Below are positions 20,710 to 30,041 of a DNA stretch of 64,000 nt, piece after piece (the stretch's first letter is position 1; every line of letters begins with the position of its first letter). The notes under the pieces were generated by a model. That model ran no database searches and was not told the DNA's origin. It saw only the letters and a program-made list of their open reading frames with translations. The translations under genes and the position numbers were made by a program. The stretch comes from Saccharospirillum sp. MSK14-1. GTDB taxonomy: Bacteria; Pseudomonadota; Gammaproteobacteria; Pseudomonadales; Natronospirillaceae. The stretch is from assembly GCF_003054965.1 (NCBI RefSeq), contig NZ_MIES01000026.1:744001-808000 (forward strand), in the 5' to 3' direction.

Positions 20710-22806
20710 ATGAAACATAACGCTGGCAACGTTTTGACCATTCTCAGCACCAACCGCCAGCTGGGTTTGCTGCTGGTATCGCTGCTGGTGGTGATTCTGG
20801 CGCTGGTGGCGTTGGTGGTGCAAAACGTCCGGCTCAACCGCTTCGATCAGGATTTGCTCGATCAGGTGGGGGAAATGCGCGTGCTTTCTCAGGAAATCGC
20901 CAAAAATGCCTCCGAAGCCTCGGCCGGTCAGGCCGATGCCTTTATGTTGTTGCAACGCGCGCGAGACGACTTTCAGGCGCGCTATGACTATGTCCTCAAC
21001 GGCGATGCCAGCACTGAGACACCGCCGTTAATTGAGCACGCAGCCAGCATTGATACCGAACAGCTGGCGCGGGTCTGGGAGCCGGTCAGTGACAATGCCA
21101 GCCGCATTGTGGAATCGCGCGAGACCATTTTGAACCTGCTGGCGACCGCCGAGGTTCTGGCCGCGCGGGTGCCGGAGATGCAGGTCGAGTACGACGAAGT
21201 GGTTGATATCATGTTGCGCGGCGACGCCGAACCGGAACAGGTGGCGCTGGCGACGCGGCAAATCTGGCTGGCCGAACGCATTATGCGCTCGATCAACCGG
21301 GTACGGGTGGGTGGCGAAGGCGCGGTGGTTGCCGCCGATACCTTTGAACGCGATGCGGCGCGTTTCCAGCAGGTGCTGAACGGTATGCGCGTTGGCCGCG
21401 TGAATCCGAGAATTGTTCGGGTCAGTGATCCGGCGGCGCGGGAAACGCTCGATGAAATCAATCGACTGTTCGATCGCGTGTCACAGTCGGTGAACGAAAT
21501 CATCGCCACGTCGCCGGAGCTGTTTGCGGTGCGTGCCTCAGCGGCCGCCATCTTTATCGATTCTCAGCGGTTGCTGGAAGAAACCTCGGCGCTGGCCGCG
21601 CGCATTCAGCAGGCGGCCAATCAACGTCCGCTCAGCAGTACCTGGTTGCTCTATGGTCTTGGGGTACTGGCGCTGGTGTTGGTGATGCTGGCGGTCTTTG
21701 TCATCGTGCGCGATACCCAGCGCGACCTGCGCGAAACGGCCGAAGCCAATGAACAGAATCAGAACGCCATCTTGCGCTTGCTCGATGAACTGACCGACCT
21801 GGCCGACGGTGATTTGACCACTCAGGCGTCGGTGACCGAAGACTTCACCGGCGCCATCGCCGATTCCATCAACTTTGCCATTGATCAGATGCGGCAATTG
21901 GTCTCATCCATTAACTCCACCGCCGTGGAAGTGTCGTCGGCAGCGCAGCAGACGCAGGCGACCGCCATGCATCTGGCAGAAGCCTCCGATCATCAGGCGC
22001 ATGAGATTGCCGGGGCATCATCGGCCATCAACGAGATGGCCGCCTCCATTGATCAGGTATCGGCCAACGCTCTGGAATCGGCGAGTGTGGCCGAGCGTTC
22101 GGTAGGCATTGCCAAAAAGGGCGCCGATGGCGTGCAGGCGACGATCAGTGGCATGGACAACATTCGCGAACAAATTCAGGACACCTCCAAACGCATTAAG
22201 CGCTTGGGTGAGTCGTCGCAGGAGATTGGCGATATTGTCTCGCTGATCAATGACATTGCCGACCAAACCAACATCCTGGCGTTGAATGCCGCCATTCAGG
22301 CGTCGATGGCGGGCGATACCGGCCGGGGGTTTGCGGTGGTGGCCGATGAAGTGCAGCGCCTGGCTGAACGCTCGTCGGCCGCGACCCGTCAGATTGAAGC
22401 GCTGGTGACCACCATTCAGAACGACACCGTTGAAGCGGTGATGTCCATGGAGCAAACCGTGGCCGAGGTGGTGCGCGGTGCTAAGCTGGCGCAGGATGCC
22501 GGGGTGGCGCTGGAAGAGATCGAAACCGTCTCCAGTAATCTGGCCGACCTGATCCAAACCATTTCTAACGCGGCGCGCCAGCAGGCGTCTTCGGCCGGTC
22601 ACATCTCCAATACCATGAATGTGATTCAGGAAATTACCTCTCAGACGTCCGCAGGGACCACCGCCACGGCACGCTCCATTGGCAATCTGGCGCAGTTGGC
22701 GCGCGATCTGCGCTCGTCGGTCGCCGGTTTTAAATTGCCACCGGAAGAGACGTTTCCCGAAGTGCCATTTCTGCCGGCATTAGATGATGATGGCACGGTC
22801 CGCTGA
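20710..22806 (+). CDS. pilJ: Type IV pilus methyl-accepting chemoreceptor PilJ
   Basis: A 698-residue receptor. Membrane segments are at about residues 17-39 and 312-335, bracketing a ~270-residue helical periplasmic part (two PilJ-type sensor modules). A HAMP-like region follows (LLDELTDLADGDLTTQ), then a signalling domain whose tip reads EIGDIVSLINDIADQTNILALNAAIQ. The next residues are ASMAGDTGRGFAVVADEVQ. The ASMAG variant of the usual AARAG is typical of PilJ. It reports pilus surface contact to ChpA. The next 268 bases hold no gene. Confidence 0.95.
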   Translation: MKHNAGNVLTILSTNRQLGLLLVSLLVVILALVALVVQNVRLNRFDQDLLDQVGEMRVLSQEIAKNASEASAGQADAFMLLQRARDDFQARYDYVLNGDASTETPPLIEHAASIDTEQLARVWEPVSDNASRIVESRETILNLLATAEVLAARVPEMQVEYDEVVDIMLRGDAEPEQVALATRQIWLAERIMRSINRVRVGGEGAVVAADTFERDAARFQQVLNGMRVGRVNPRIVRVSDPAARETLDEINRLFDRVSQSVNEIIATSPELFAVRASAAAIFIDSQRLLEETSALAARIQQAANQRPLSSTWLLYGLGVLALVLVMLAVFVIVRDTQRDLRETAEANEQNQNAILRLLDELTDLADGDLTTQASVTEDFTGAIADSINFAIDQMRQLVSSINSTAVEVSSAAQQTQATAMHLAEASDHQAHEIAGASSAINEMAASIDQVSANALESASVAERSVGIAKKGADGVQATISGMDNIREQIQDTSKRIKRLGESSQEIGDIVSLINDIADQTNILALNAAIQASMAGDTGRGFAVVADEVQRLAERSSAATRQIEALVTTIQNDTVEAVMSMEQTVAEVVRGAKLAQDAGVALEEIETVSSNLADLIQTISNAARQQASSAGHISNTMNVIQEITSQTSAGTTATARSIGNLAQLARDLRSSVAGFKLPPEETFPEVPFLPALDDDGTVR

Positions 22807-23074
22807 GCGCCTTAGAGGGCTTCGGATTGTTCTCACAAAAACGGCATTGCGCATTACAGCCTGCGGGCTGCGCGCCGATAACTGATAGATGTCGACTCAG
22901 AGCTGGCCGGGTCGAATTGGGCAAGAGGGCCGGACTTGAGTCAAAATACCGTGCTAACGGAACACAACAGGCTTGACGGGCGGCGCCGCCCGTCGAGTGA
23001 ATCAAGTGTCGCCAACGCTCAGTCTGCCTGGGTCGATGGGCAGATGATCGATACGCAGGACAAGAGGTAACGGC
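22807..23074 (+). other. pilJ-chpA gap without pilK
   Basis: In Pseudomonas the methyltransferase gene pilK lies between pilJ and chpA. Here the 268-base gap has no open frame resembling CheR and no recognisable remnant. It contains the GC-rich palindrome listed separately and a GAGG ribosome binding site just before chpA. Confidence 0.5.
22972..22997. repeat. GC-rich 26-bp palindrome upstream of chpA
   Basis: CTTGACGGGCGGC (22972-22984) is followed directly by GCCGCCCGTCGAG (22985-22997). The inner 10 positions of each arm are exact complements and the outer part has one T-G wobble. There is no T-run, so it is more likely an operator or an mRNA-stabilising hairpin than an intrinsic terminator. 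Confidence 0.5.
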
Positions 23075-26000
23075 ATGGTCGAGCGCCGTGATTACATGGC
23101 ATTGGAATGGGTCCGCGGTGAGATCGACACCACCTTGCGGACGGCGACGGATGCGCTGAAAAGCCATCTCGATGCGCCCGATCCCGCTGTTTTAGAGACC
23201 AGTTTGCAGGCGTTGCACCAGATCAGCGGTTCGCTGCAGATGGTGGAGTGTCACAGTGCTTCCCTGCTGGCCGACGAATTGGAACAATTGAACCAGGCCT
23301 TGCTGGATGACGAGGTCGAGAACCCCTCGCACGCCGTACAGACACTGCTGGATGCCAGCGCACAATTACCGGTTTATCTTGATCGCCTGGCGCAGGGTCA
23401 GGACGACAGTCGAACGCTGATCTTACCGGCGGCCAATCAGTTGCGCGCGGCGCGCAGCGAAGACGAACTCACCGAAGCGGCTCTGTTCCACCCCGACCTG
23501 GAAGCAGCGTATTTTACCAGTGACAACTCCGGTATTGAGTTGTTCCGGCAGAGCAATGTGCTGCAATTGGTGCGTAAGTTGCGCCAGATGTACGAACTGG
23601 CGCTGTTGGGTTGGCTGCGCGAAGTCGATGTGGACGCCAACCTGGGCTATCTGGGCAAAGCGGTTTCCCGACTGGCGCTGCTGACTGAAAAAACGCCGGT
23701 GGCGGCGCTGTGGCGCATCAGTGATGTGTTTACCTCCGCGCTGTCGTCGGGGCGGCTGACTCGCAATACCGCGGTGGTGGAGTTGCTGCGTCAGCTCGAC
23801 AGCGAACTCAAACACCTGCTGGAAAACCCGGTGGAAGTGGTCAGTCTGCCGCCGGATGACGACCTGCTCAAAGCCTTGCTCTATCAATTGGCCGAGGCTG
23901 ACCGCCAGACAACCGACGACACCGCCGCACCGGCGGAGCTAGAAACCACCCCGCTGGACAATACCTCACCGACAGAGGAAAGCGCCGACATCGAGGCCCC
24001 TTCGTCGGGCCTGAGTCCTGCCCAGGATGCCATTATTCAGGATGCCAGTTCCGGTCTGGAACGCATCAAAGATGCCTTGGCGGAATTCGCCGATTCGCGC
24101 TGGGATACCTCGACACTGGCCACCGTACCGGCGGAAATGGGGTCCTTGCGTTCGGATCTCGACGAAGTGCCACTGCCGGAAGCCGACGAGGTATTGCGCT
24201 GCATTGATGGCTACATCAGCCAGCAACTGATGGTGGATGACGAAGTGCCGGAAGCGACCGATATGGACGCCCTGGCCGATGCCATCATCGGTGTTCAGTA
24301 TTACCTTGAGCAGTTGGCACGCGAAGGCGCCGCCGATGTCGGCCTGCTGGAAAATGCGGCCGAAGCCATCACCTCGCTGGGCTTCCCGGCCGACCTGCAA
24401 GCGGCCAGCAGCAGCGATCTCGATGATGACCTTGATAGCGTGTTCAGCGCGATGGAATCGGACGACGATTACAGTTCGGTGCTCGATGAGCTGGATGGCT
24501 TTAACGCGGCCTCGGAACACGAAGAACCCGACACTTTGGCGACGCTGGAAATGGACGCGGGTGACGTGCGTCGCCCCGTCGAAAACCCGGACGCCGCCGA
24601 CGACGAAGTCGACTCCGCCGCGACAGCAGAGCAGGAACAGGACGAGGACGGCGAATCGCTGGATGCCGATGGCATCGACAGTTGGCTGGCACAAGCCGAA
24701 TCGAATTTTGCCACCGACCCGGATCTGAACGACATCGAAGGCGAAGACGGCGATGACGAAACCGCCGCCGACGAAGCCGCGTTAGAGAACATCGGTAACC
24801 CGGCCGCAGCTTCAGCGGAAGCAGCGGATGCAACGACGACAGACGAAACCGAGTTCGACGAGCCGGAGGCGGAAGGCAGCGACTACGATGAAGCCGACGT
24901 TGCCAATCTGCTCAGTGACGACGGTGATGACGACGCGACAGCAGACGACACCGATCTGACCACTCTGGAAGAACTCGATGAGGCCGGTGTCGCCAATCTG
25001 TTGAGCGATGAGGACGCTGACTTCAGTGATCTGGATGCCTTGCTGGATGACTCAGACGATGACGACGACGCCATCAGTGCCGAAGAACTCGATGAAATTG
25101 CCGCGCTGGCGGCCGCCGGGCTGGATGACGACGAAGACGAAGACGACGAGCTTGACCTGACTCGGGCCATCGACGATGCCTTTGAGGTCGACGATGAAGA
25201 CCTCGATCTGGACGACCTGCCCCTGACCGACCTGGAATTGGCCGACCTGGGCAACAGCCTCGATGACGACGCTCATCTCGATGCGCCGGGTCTGGGCCAG
25301 ACCGACCTGGATCCGCGGGATCTGGAACCGACCGATCTCGATCCGAGTGACCTCGACGGCATCGAGCTGGATCGTGCCATCGACGCTGAATTGGTCGCCT
25401 CCGACATCGTCGATATCTTTATTGAAGAAGTCGGGGCGGTGCTCGATGCGCTGGCTGAATACTATCCGCGTTACCGCGATCAGGCCGATGACAGCGACGC
25501 ACTGGGTGAGTTACGAGGCGCTTTCTACACGCTGAAAAGCAGTGGCGAATTGGCCGGTGCCGAGGTGATTGCCGAAACCGCCTGGGCGGTCGAGAACATG
25601 CTCAGCCGCCTGATCGACGGCACCATCAGTCGCAGTGACGATCTGCTGCAGGTGCTGGAGGGTGTGATCGATGAACTGCCAGCACTGGTGGCCGCCTACC
25701 ATCAACGCCAAACCCCCGATGCCCGTCGCGCTGACGACTTGGCCGATAAGGCACATCTGCTGGCGCGCGGTCAGCCGATCGATTGGAACGCCAGCAGTGA
25801 CGTTGATGACACCGATGTCACTGAGCCCGAAGACGCCACCGACGCATCGGGCAGCGATGATGAACTGCTGGCCGTGTTCCAGCAGGAACTGGACGAGCAT
25901 CTGGAGTTCATCGAACACTTCCTTGAAGAAGCCGATACCGATCAGCCGGTGCCGGAACGATTGCATCGCGCCTTACACACCATCAAAGGCTCAGCCCGAA

Positions 26001-29000
26001 TGGCCAGCGTCGATGCCGTTGCTGATCTGGTCTTGCCGCTTGAACAACGGGTGCGCGAGCTGAATGAACAACGTCAGCCGCTCGATGCCGAGATGATCGA
26101 ATTGCTCAACGAAGGCGTGCGGCGTCTGCGTGCAGCGGCGGATGGCCGCAGTGAGCCGGACGATCTCGACTTTATCGACCGGGTGGTGCGTGCCAGCGGC
26201 GCAGCCACCGAGCTTACCGCCGAATTTGAAAGCGAACAGGCGGCGGATGCCGAATCGTCGACAGAACCGCCGACCACCGACCTGAATTCACTGCTGATGT
26301 CGAAGAGCGTCGATACGCTGCTGGATGCGCCCCGTACCCTGGCGCAATGGCAGGACAGTGGCGAGCCGGGCGAGGCAGTCGAAACCCTGGGGCACGAACT
26401 GAACCGCCTCTCGGAGCAAGGTCGTGATCTGAATCTGCCCCCGGTAGTGGAAACGAGCCGGGGTTTGGCGTTGATGATTGAAATGGCGCTGGCCGGTGAA
26501 GTGGAACTCGACGATAACTTCTTTGCCCTGGCGCAAAGCGGGCAGGAAAAACTGATTGAGCAACTCGATCAGTTGGCCGCTGGTCAGGAGGTCTCGGTCG
26601 ACAGCGATTTTGTCACTCAGTTGCGCCGTTATCGCTCTGACGCCGATCCGCTGAATCAGCCGCCGCAGCGGTTAACGCCGATGGACACCATGATCCGTCA
26701 TGACCTGATACCTGAAGAGGGTGACCTGCCACCCCCTGATGCGACGGCGGACAGCAGCGACCTGAGCGATGCCGAAGAGGTGTTCCGGGTCAGCGGTGAC
26801 AGTGAGCTGGTGGATATCTTCCTCGAAGAAGCGCGCGATCTGGTCGACAGCATGCAGACGGCACTGGAGCAGTGGGAAGCCGATACCACCAACACTCTGG
26901 CGGTGGAAGGATTGCAGCGCGATCTGCATACCCTCAAAGGCGGCGCGCGATTGGCCGAGATCGAGCCGGTGGCGGAGCTATCGCATGATATGGAGTCGAT
27001 GTACGAGGGCCTTAGCCAGGGAAAGTTGCAACCCAGCAAGCGATTGCTGGGACTGATGCAACGCAGCCAGGATCAACTGGCGACGATGATCCAACAGATC
27101 ACGACGAGCCGGAGCTGCTATCGGGCGACGACGCTGAGCCAGAAGATTCGTCAACACCATCAGCCGACGACGAGCCGGACGAAGGCGACAGCGAAGCCGA
27201 CGACGGCGCCGCTGGCCGAAGCTGATGTTGGCGCGCGTACGGCCGTGTCAGCGAGCTCAGCGGTGACGCCGTCGACCGATGAAGTGGATCTGGAGATCCT
27301 CGACATCTTTGTGGATGAAGCCGGTGAATTACTGGTCGAAATCGAGCAATTGCTCGAAGCCTGGCAGAGCAACCCCACAAACCCCGAATCACCAGCGGAA
27401 CTCAAACGCGTGCTGCATACGCTCAAAGGCGGCGCGCGTCTGGCCAAACTCAAGCGATTGGGCGATCAGTGCCACGAATTCGAGACCGAAGTCGAGCAAG
27501 GTGAAGCGGAGCCCGCACAACTGAACGAGGCGTTTTTTGCCGCCCTGCTGGCACGTCAGGACCGGTTGGTGCAGGGCGTCGACAGCATGCGTACCTTGCT
27601 CAGCCACGACGACAGCGGTGCGCAGAATTTCGCCCCCAGCATAGAGGCGCAGGCTCCGCAGCCGACGCCGGTCGAACCCTCCGAGCCGGCATCAGCACCG
27701 GCGTCGCGCGCTCCCACTCAGGACAGCATTAAGGTGAATGCTGATTTGCTCGAACGGTTAGTGAACCTGGCCGGTGAATCGTCGATTGTGCGAGCGCGAC
27801 TGGAGCAGGAAGTCAGCGATTTTCAGTTTACCCTGACCGACATGGACGCCACCTTAGAACGACTGCGCGAGCAGGTGCGCCATCTGGATATGGAAACCGA
27901 AGCCCAGGTGTTGTTTCGTCAAGAGCGCGCCATCGATAAGGGCGATGCCGATTTCGACCCACTGGAAATGGACCGCTATTCGCACATCCAACAGCTGTCG
28001 CGCTCATTGCTCGAAGCCAGTTCCGACCTCAGCGACCTGAAAGACACCCTGGCTGACAAGAGCCGCGCGACGGAAACCTTATTGCATCATCAGGGACGGC
28101 TGCATTCCGAGTTGCAGGAAGGTTTGATGCAAACACGGCTGGTGCCGTTCAGCCGGTTAGTGCCGCGGCTGCGTCGTATGGTGCGCCAGCTGTCGTCAGA
28201 ATTGGAAAAAGAAGTCGAGTTCGTTGTTGCCAACGCCGAAGGCGAAGTCGACCGGACGGTCTTGGAGCGCATGATTTCGCCGCTGGAGCACATGCTGCGC
28301 AATGCCGTTGATCATGGCATTGAAACACCGCAGCAGCGGCGCGCAGCGGGTAAGTCCGCGGTCGGCCAGATTGAGTTGAGTCTGGCGCGTGAAGGCGGCG
28401 ATATTGTGTTGCGGCTGAGCGACGACGGCGCCGGTCTCGATGTTGAGCGCATTCGCCAGCGTGCTCAGCAAATGGGATTGATCGGCCAGGATACGGCGCT
28501 CGATGATCACGCCATTTTGCAGCAGATTCTCGAACCCGGATTTTCCACCGCTGAGGCGCTGACGCAGGTGTCCGGCCGCGGCGTTGGCATGGATGTGGTG
28601 CACGCGGAAGTCAAACAGCTCGGTGGCAGTATGAGTCTCGATGGCCAGCCGGGTGAGGGCAGTCAGTTCACCATTCGCTTACCCTTTACGGTTTCGGTCA
28701 ACCGGGCGCTGATGGTTCGCATCGGCAGCGATCTGTACGCGCTGCCACTGAGTACCATTGACGGCATTGTGCGGGTTCCGGGCCAGCAGCTCGATGCCAT
28801 CGCTCGCGGTGAACAATCCGGATTCGATTACGCCGGAACTCGTTATCATACGCTTTATCTGGGCGCCTTGCTCGATGCCGACGACCTTCCCGAAATCCAT
28901 GCCGACGCCGCTCCGGTGCCATTGATTCTGGTGCGCGGCAGTGACGCCAATGCGCCGGTTGCGCTCTTTGTTGATCAATTGCTGGGTTCGCGCGAGATTG

Positions 29001-29581
29001 TGGTCAAAACATTGGGCCCGCAGTTCAGCGCCTTGGCCGGGGTGTCTGGGGCCACCATTCTGGGCGATGGATCGGTGGTGGTGATTCTTGATCCGGCAGC
29101 GCTGCTGCGTCACCGCCCGCTCGATGCTCAGCGCGTCGCGCCCTTAATGCGGCGCGCAACCCAGTCCACCACGTCCGCCTCATCAGCCCAAGCGCTGAAC
29201 GTTCTGGTGGTCGACGACTCGGTGACGGTGCGCAAGGTCACCAGTCGCTTGCTGGAGCGTCGGGGCTGGCATGTCTGGTTGGCGAAAGACGGTCTGGAAG
29301 CGATTCAGGTGCTAAAGACGCAAACGGTAGATGTGATGTTGCTGGATATTGAAATGCCCAACATGGATGGCTTTGAGGTGGCGCAGCAGGTGCGCCACGA
29401 TGGACGTCTGCACCGGCTGCCGATCATCATGATTACCTCTCGAACCGGTGCGAAACATCGTCAGCGGGCGTTGTCGATCGGCGTCAATGAGTACCTGGGT
29501 AAACCGTTCCAGGAAGACGTGTTGTTCGAGTGCATCAGGCGTTTATGCGCGCCGGTGAGCGCCAATGACACGCCATCCTGA
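23075..29581 (+). CDS. chpA: ChpA: multidomain histidine kinase/receiver of the type IV pilus Chp system
   Basis: A 2168-residue CheA-type hybrid. In order: an N-terminal FimL-like Hpt region (H48 in LHQISGSLQM); a very acidic linker (~460-770) with near-repeats such as ANLLSDD and DLDPRDLEPTDL; a Y-substituted Hpt (Y818, FYTLKSSGEL); canonical Hpt domains at H968, H1285 and H1448 (HTIKGSARMA, HTLKGGARLA twice); a dimerisation and ATPase region with N1743 in MLRNAVDHG; a CheW-like domain (~1890-2040); and a receiver with D2091 (MLLDIEMPNMDGFE). Pseudomonas ChpA has more phosphotransfer sites. Residues ~1336-1384 look frameshifted (see findings). It phosphorylates PilG and PilH. Confidence 0.95.
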   Translation: MVERRDYMALEWVRGEIDTTLRTATDALKSHLDAPDPAVLETSLQALHQISGSLQMVECHSASLLADELEQLNQALLDDEVENPSHAVQTLLDASAQLPVYLDRLAQGQDDSRTLILPAANQLRAARSEDELTEAALFHPDLEAAYFTSDNSGIELFRQSNVLQLVRKLRQMYELALLGWLREVDVDANLGYLGKAVSRLALLTEKTPVAALWRISDVFTSALSSGRLTRNTAVVELLRQLDSELKHLLENPVEVVSLPPDDDLLKALLYQLAEADRQTTDDTAAPAELETTPLDNTSPTEESADIEAPSSGLSPAQDAIIQDASSGLERIKDALAEFADSRWDTSTLATVPAEMGSLRSDLDEVPLPEADEVLRCIDGYISQQLMVDDEVPEATDMDALADAIIGVQYYLEQLAREGAADVGLLENAAEAITSLGFPADLQAASSSDLDDDLDSVFSAMESDDDYSSVLDELDGFNAASEHEEPDTLATLEMDAGDVRRPVENPDAADDEVDSAATAEQEQDEDGESLDADGIDSWLAQAESNFATDPDLNDIEGEDGDDETAADEAALENIGNPAAASAEAADATTTDETEFDEPEAEGSDYDEADVANLLSDDGDDDATADDTDLTTLEELDEAGVANLLSDEDADFSDLDALLDDSDDDDDAISAEELDEIAALAAAGLDDDEDEDDELDLTRAIDDAFEVDDEDLDLDDLPLTDLELADLGNSLDDDAHLDAPGLGQTDLDPRDLEPTDLDPSDLDGIELDRAIDAELVASDIVDIFIEEVGAVLDALAEYYPRYRDQADDSDALGELRGAFYTLKSSGELAGAEVIAETAWAVENMLSRLIDGTISRSDDLLQVLEGVIDELPALVAAYHQRQTPDARRADDLADKAHLLARGQPIDWNASSDVDDTDVTEPEDATDASGSDDELLAVFQQELDEHLEFIEHFLEEADTDQPVPERLHRALHTIKGSARMASVDAVADLVLPLEQRVRELNEQRQPLDAEMIELLNEGVRRLRAAADGRSEPDDLDFIDRVVRASGAATELTAEFESEQAADAESSTEPPTTDLNSLLMSKSVDTLLDAPRTLAQWQDSGEPGEAVETLGHELNRLSEQGRDLNLPPVVETSRGLALMIEMALAGEVELDDNFFALAQSGQEKLIEQLDQLAAGQEVSVDSDFVTQLRRYRSDADPLNQPPQRLTPMDTMIRHDLIPEEGDLPPPDATADSSDLSDAEEVFRVSGDSELVDIFLEEARDLVDSMQTALEQWEADTTNTLAVEGLQRDLHTLKGGARLAEIEPVAELSHDMESMYEGLSQGKLQPSKRLLGLMQRSQDQLATMIQQITTSRSCYRATTLSQKIRQHHQPTTSRTKATAKPTTAPLAEADVGARTAVSASSAVTPSTDEVDLEILDIFVDEAGELLVEIEQLLEAWQSNPTNPESPAELKRVLHTLKGGARLAKLKRLGDQCHEFETEVEQGEAEPAQLNEAFFAALLARQDRLVQGVDSMRTLLSHDDSGAQNFAPSIEAQAPQPTPVEPSEPASAPASRAPTQDSIKVNADLLERLVNLAGESSIVRARLEQEVSDFQFTLTDMDATLERLREQVRHLDMETEAQVLFRQERAIDKGDADFDPLEMDRYSHIQQLSRSLLEASSDLSDLKDTLADKSRATETLLHHQGRLHSELQEGLMQTRLVPFSRLVPRLRRMVRQLSSELEKEVEFVVANAEGEVDRTVLERMISPLEHMLRNAVDHGIETPQQRRAAGKSAVGQIELSLAREGGDIVLRLSDDGAGLDVERIRQRAQQMGLIGQDTALDDHAILQQILEPGFSTAEALTQVSGRGVGMDVVHAEVKQLGGSMSLDGQPGEGSQFTIRLPFTVSVNRALMVRIGSDLYALPLSTIDGIVRVPGQQLDAIARGEQSGFDYAGTRYHTLYLGALLDADDLPEIHADAAPVPLILVRGSDANAPVALFVDQLLGSREIVVKTLGPQFSALAGVSGATILGDGSVVVILDPAALLRHRPLDAQRVAPLMRRATQSTTSASSAQALNVLVVDDSVTVRKVTSRLLERRGWHVWLAKDGLEAIQVLKTQTVDVMLLDIEMPNMDGFEVAQQVRHDGRLHRLPIIMITSRTGAKHRQRALSIGVNEYLGKPFQEDVLFECIRRLCAPVSANDTPS

Positions 29582-30041
29582 GTCGTCGTCAAGCGACGAG
29601 CGTCTGGCGACGTTCTGGGTGCCAATGCAGCAAAAAAGCCTGCTGGTGCCGCAGGTGGCCCTTGCAGAAGTCATGGCCAATGCCGCGTTAACCGACGCTG
29701 CTAACGCACCGGACTGGCTGCTCGGTTGGCTCGATTGGCGGGGGCAGACGGTGCCGGTGATCAGCTATGAAGTGGCCAACGGCCACAGTGCGGCGGCGGA
29801 TTCACCCGGTGCCCGTTTAGCGATTTTTAATGCCGTGTCTGAACAGACAGAACCGCGTTTTTTTGCCGTGCGCATTCAGGGGATTCCACGACTGTTGCGC
29901 TTAAGCGACGCCGAAGTGCGTGAAGACAGCCTGGCGCATCGGGCGCCGCTGGAACGCATGGCGGTGATTACTCAGCTGGGCAAAGCCAGCATTCCCGATC
30001 TGGACGCCTTGGAGCGATTATTGACCGCGTTGCGCCGTTGA
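29565..30041 (+). CDS. chpC: CheW-like accessory protein ChpC
   Basis: A 158-residue protein with a shortened CheW fold (TFWVPMQQKSLLVPQVALAEVM, DWLLGWLDWRGQTVPVISYEV, RLAIFNAVSEQ). In Pseudomonas ChpC is a second adaptor that may link additional receptors to ChpA. Its start overlaps the chpA 3' end by 17 bases. No chpB (CheB methylesterase) gene lies between chpA and this gene. Its 3' end overlaps the convergent cyaA by 24 bases. Confidence 0.87.
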   Translation: MTRHPESSSSDERLATFWVPMQQKSLLVPQVALAEVMANAALTDAANAPDWLLGWLDWRGQTVPVISYEVANGHSAAADSPGARLAIFNAVSEQTEPRFFAVRIQGIPRLLRLSDAEVREDSLAHRAPLERMAVITQLGKASIPDLDALERLLTALRR

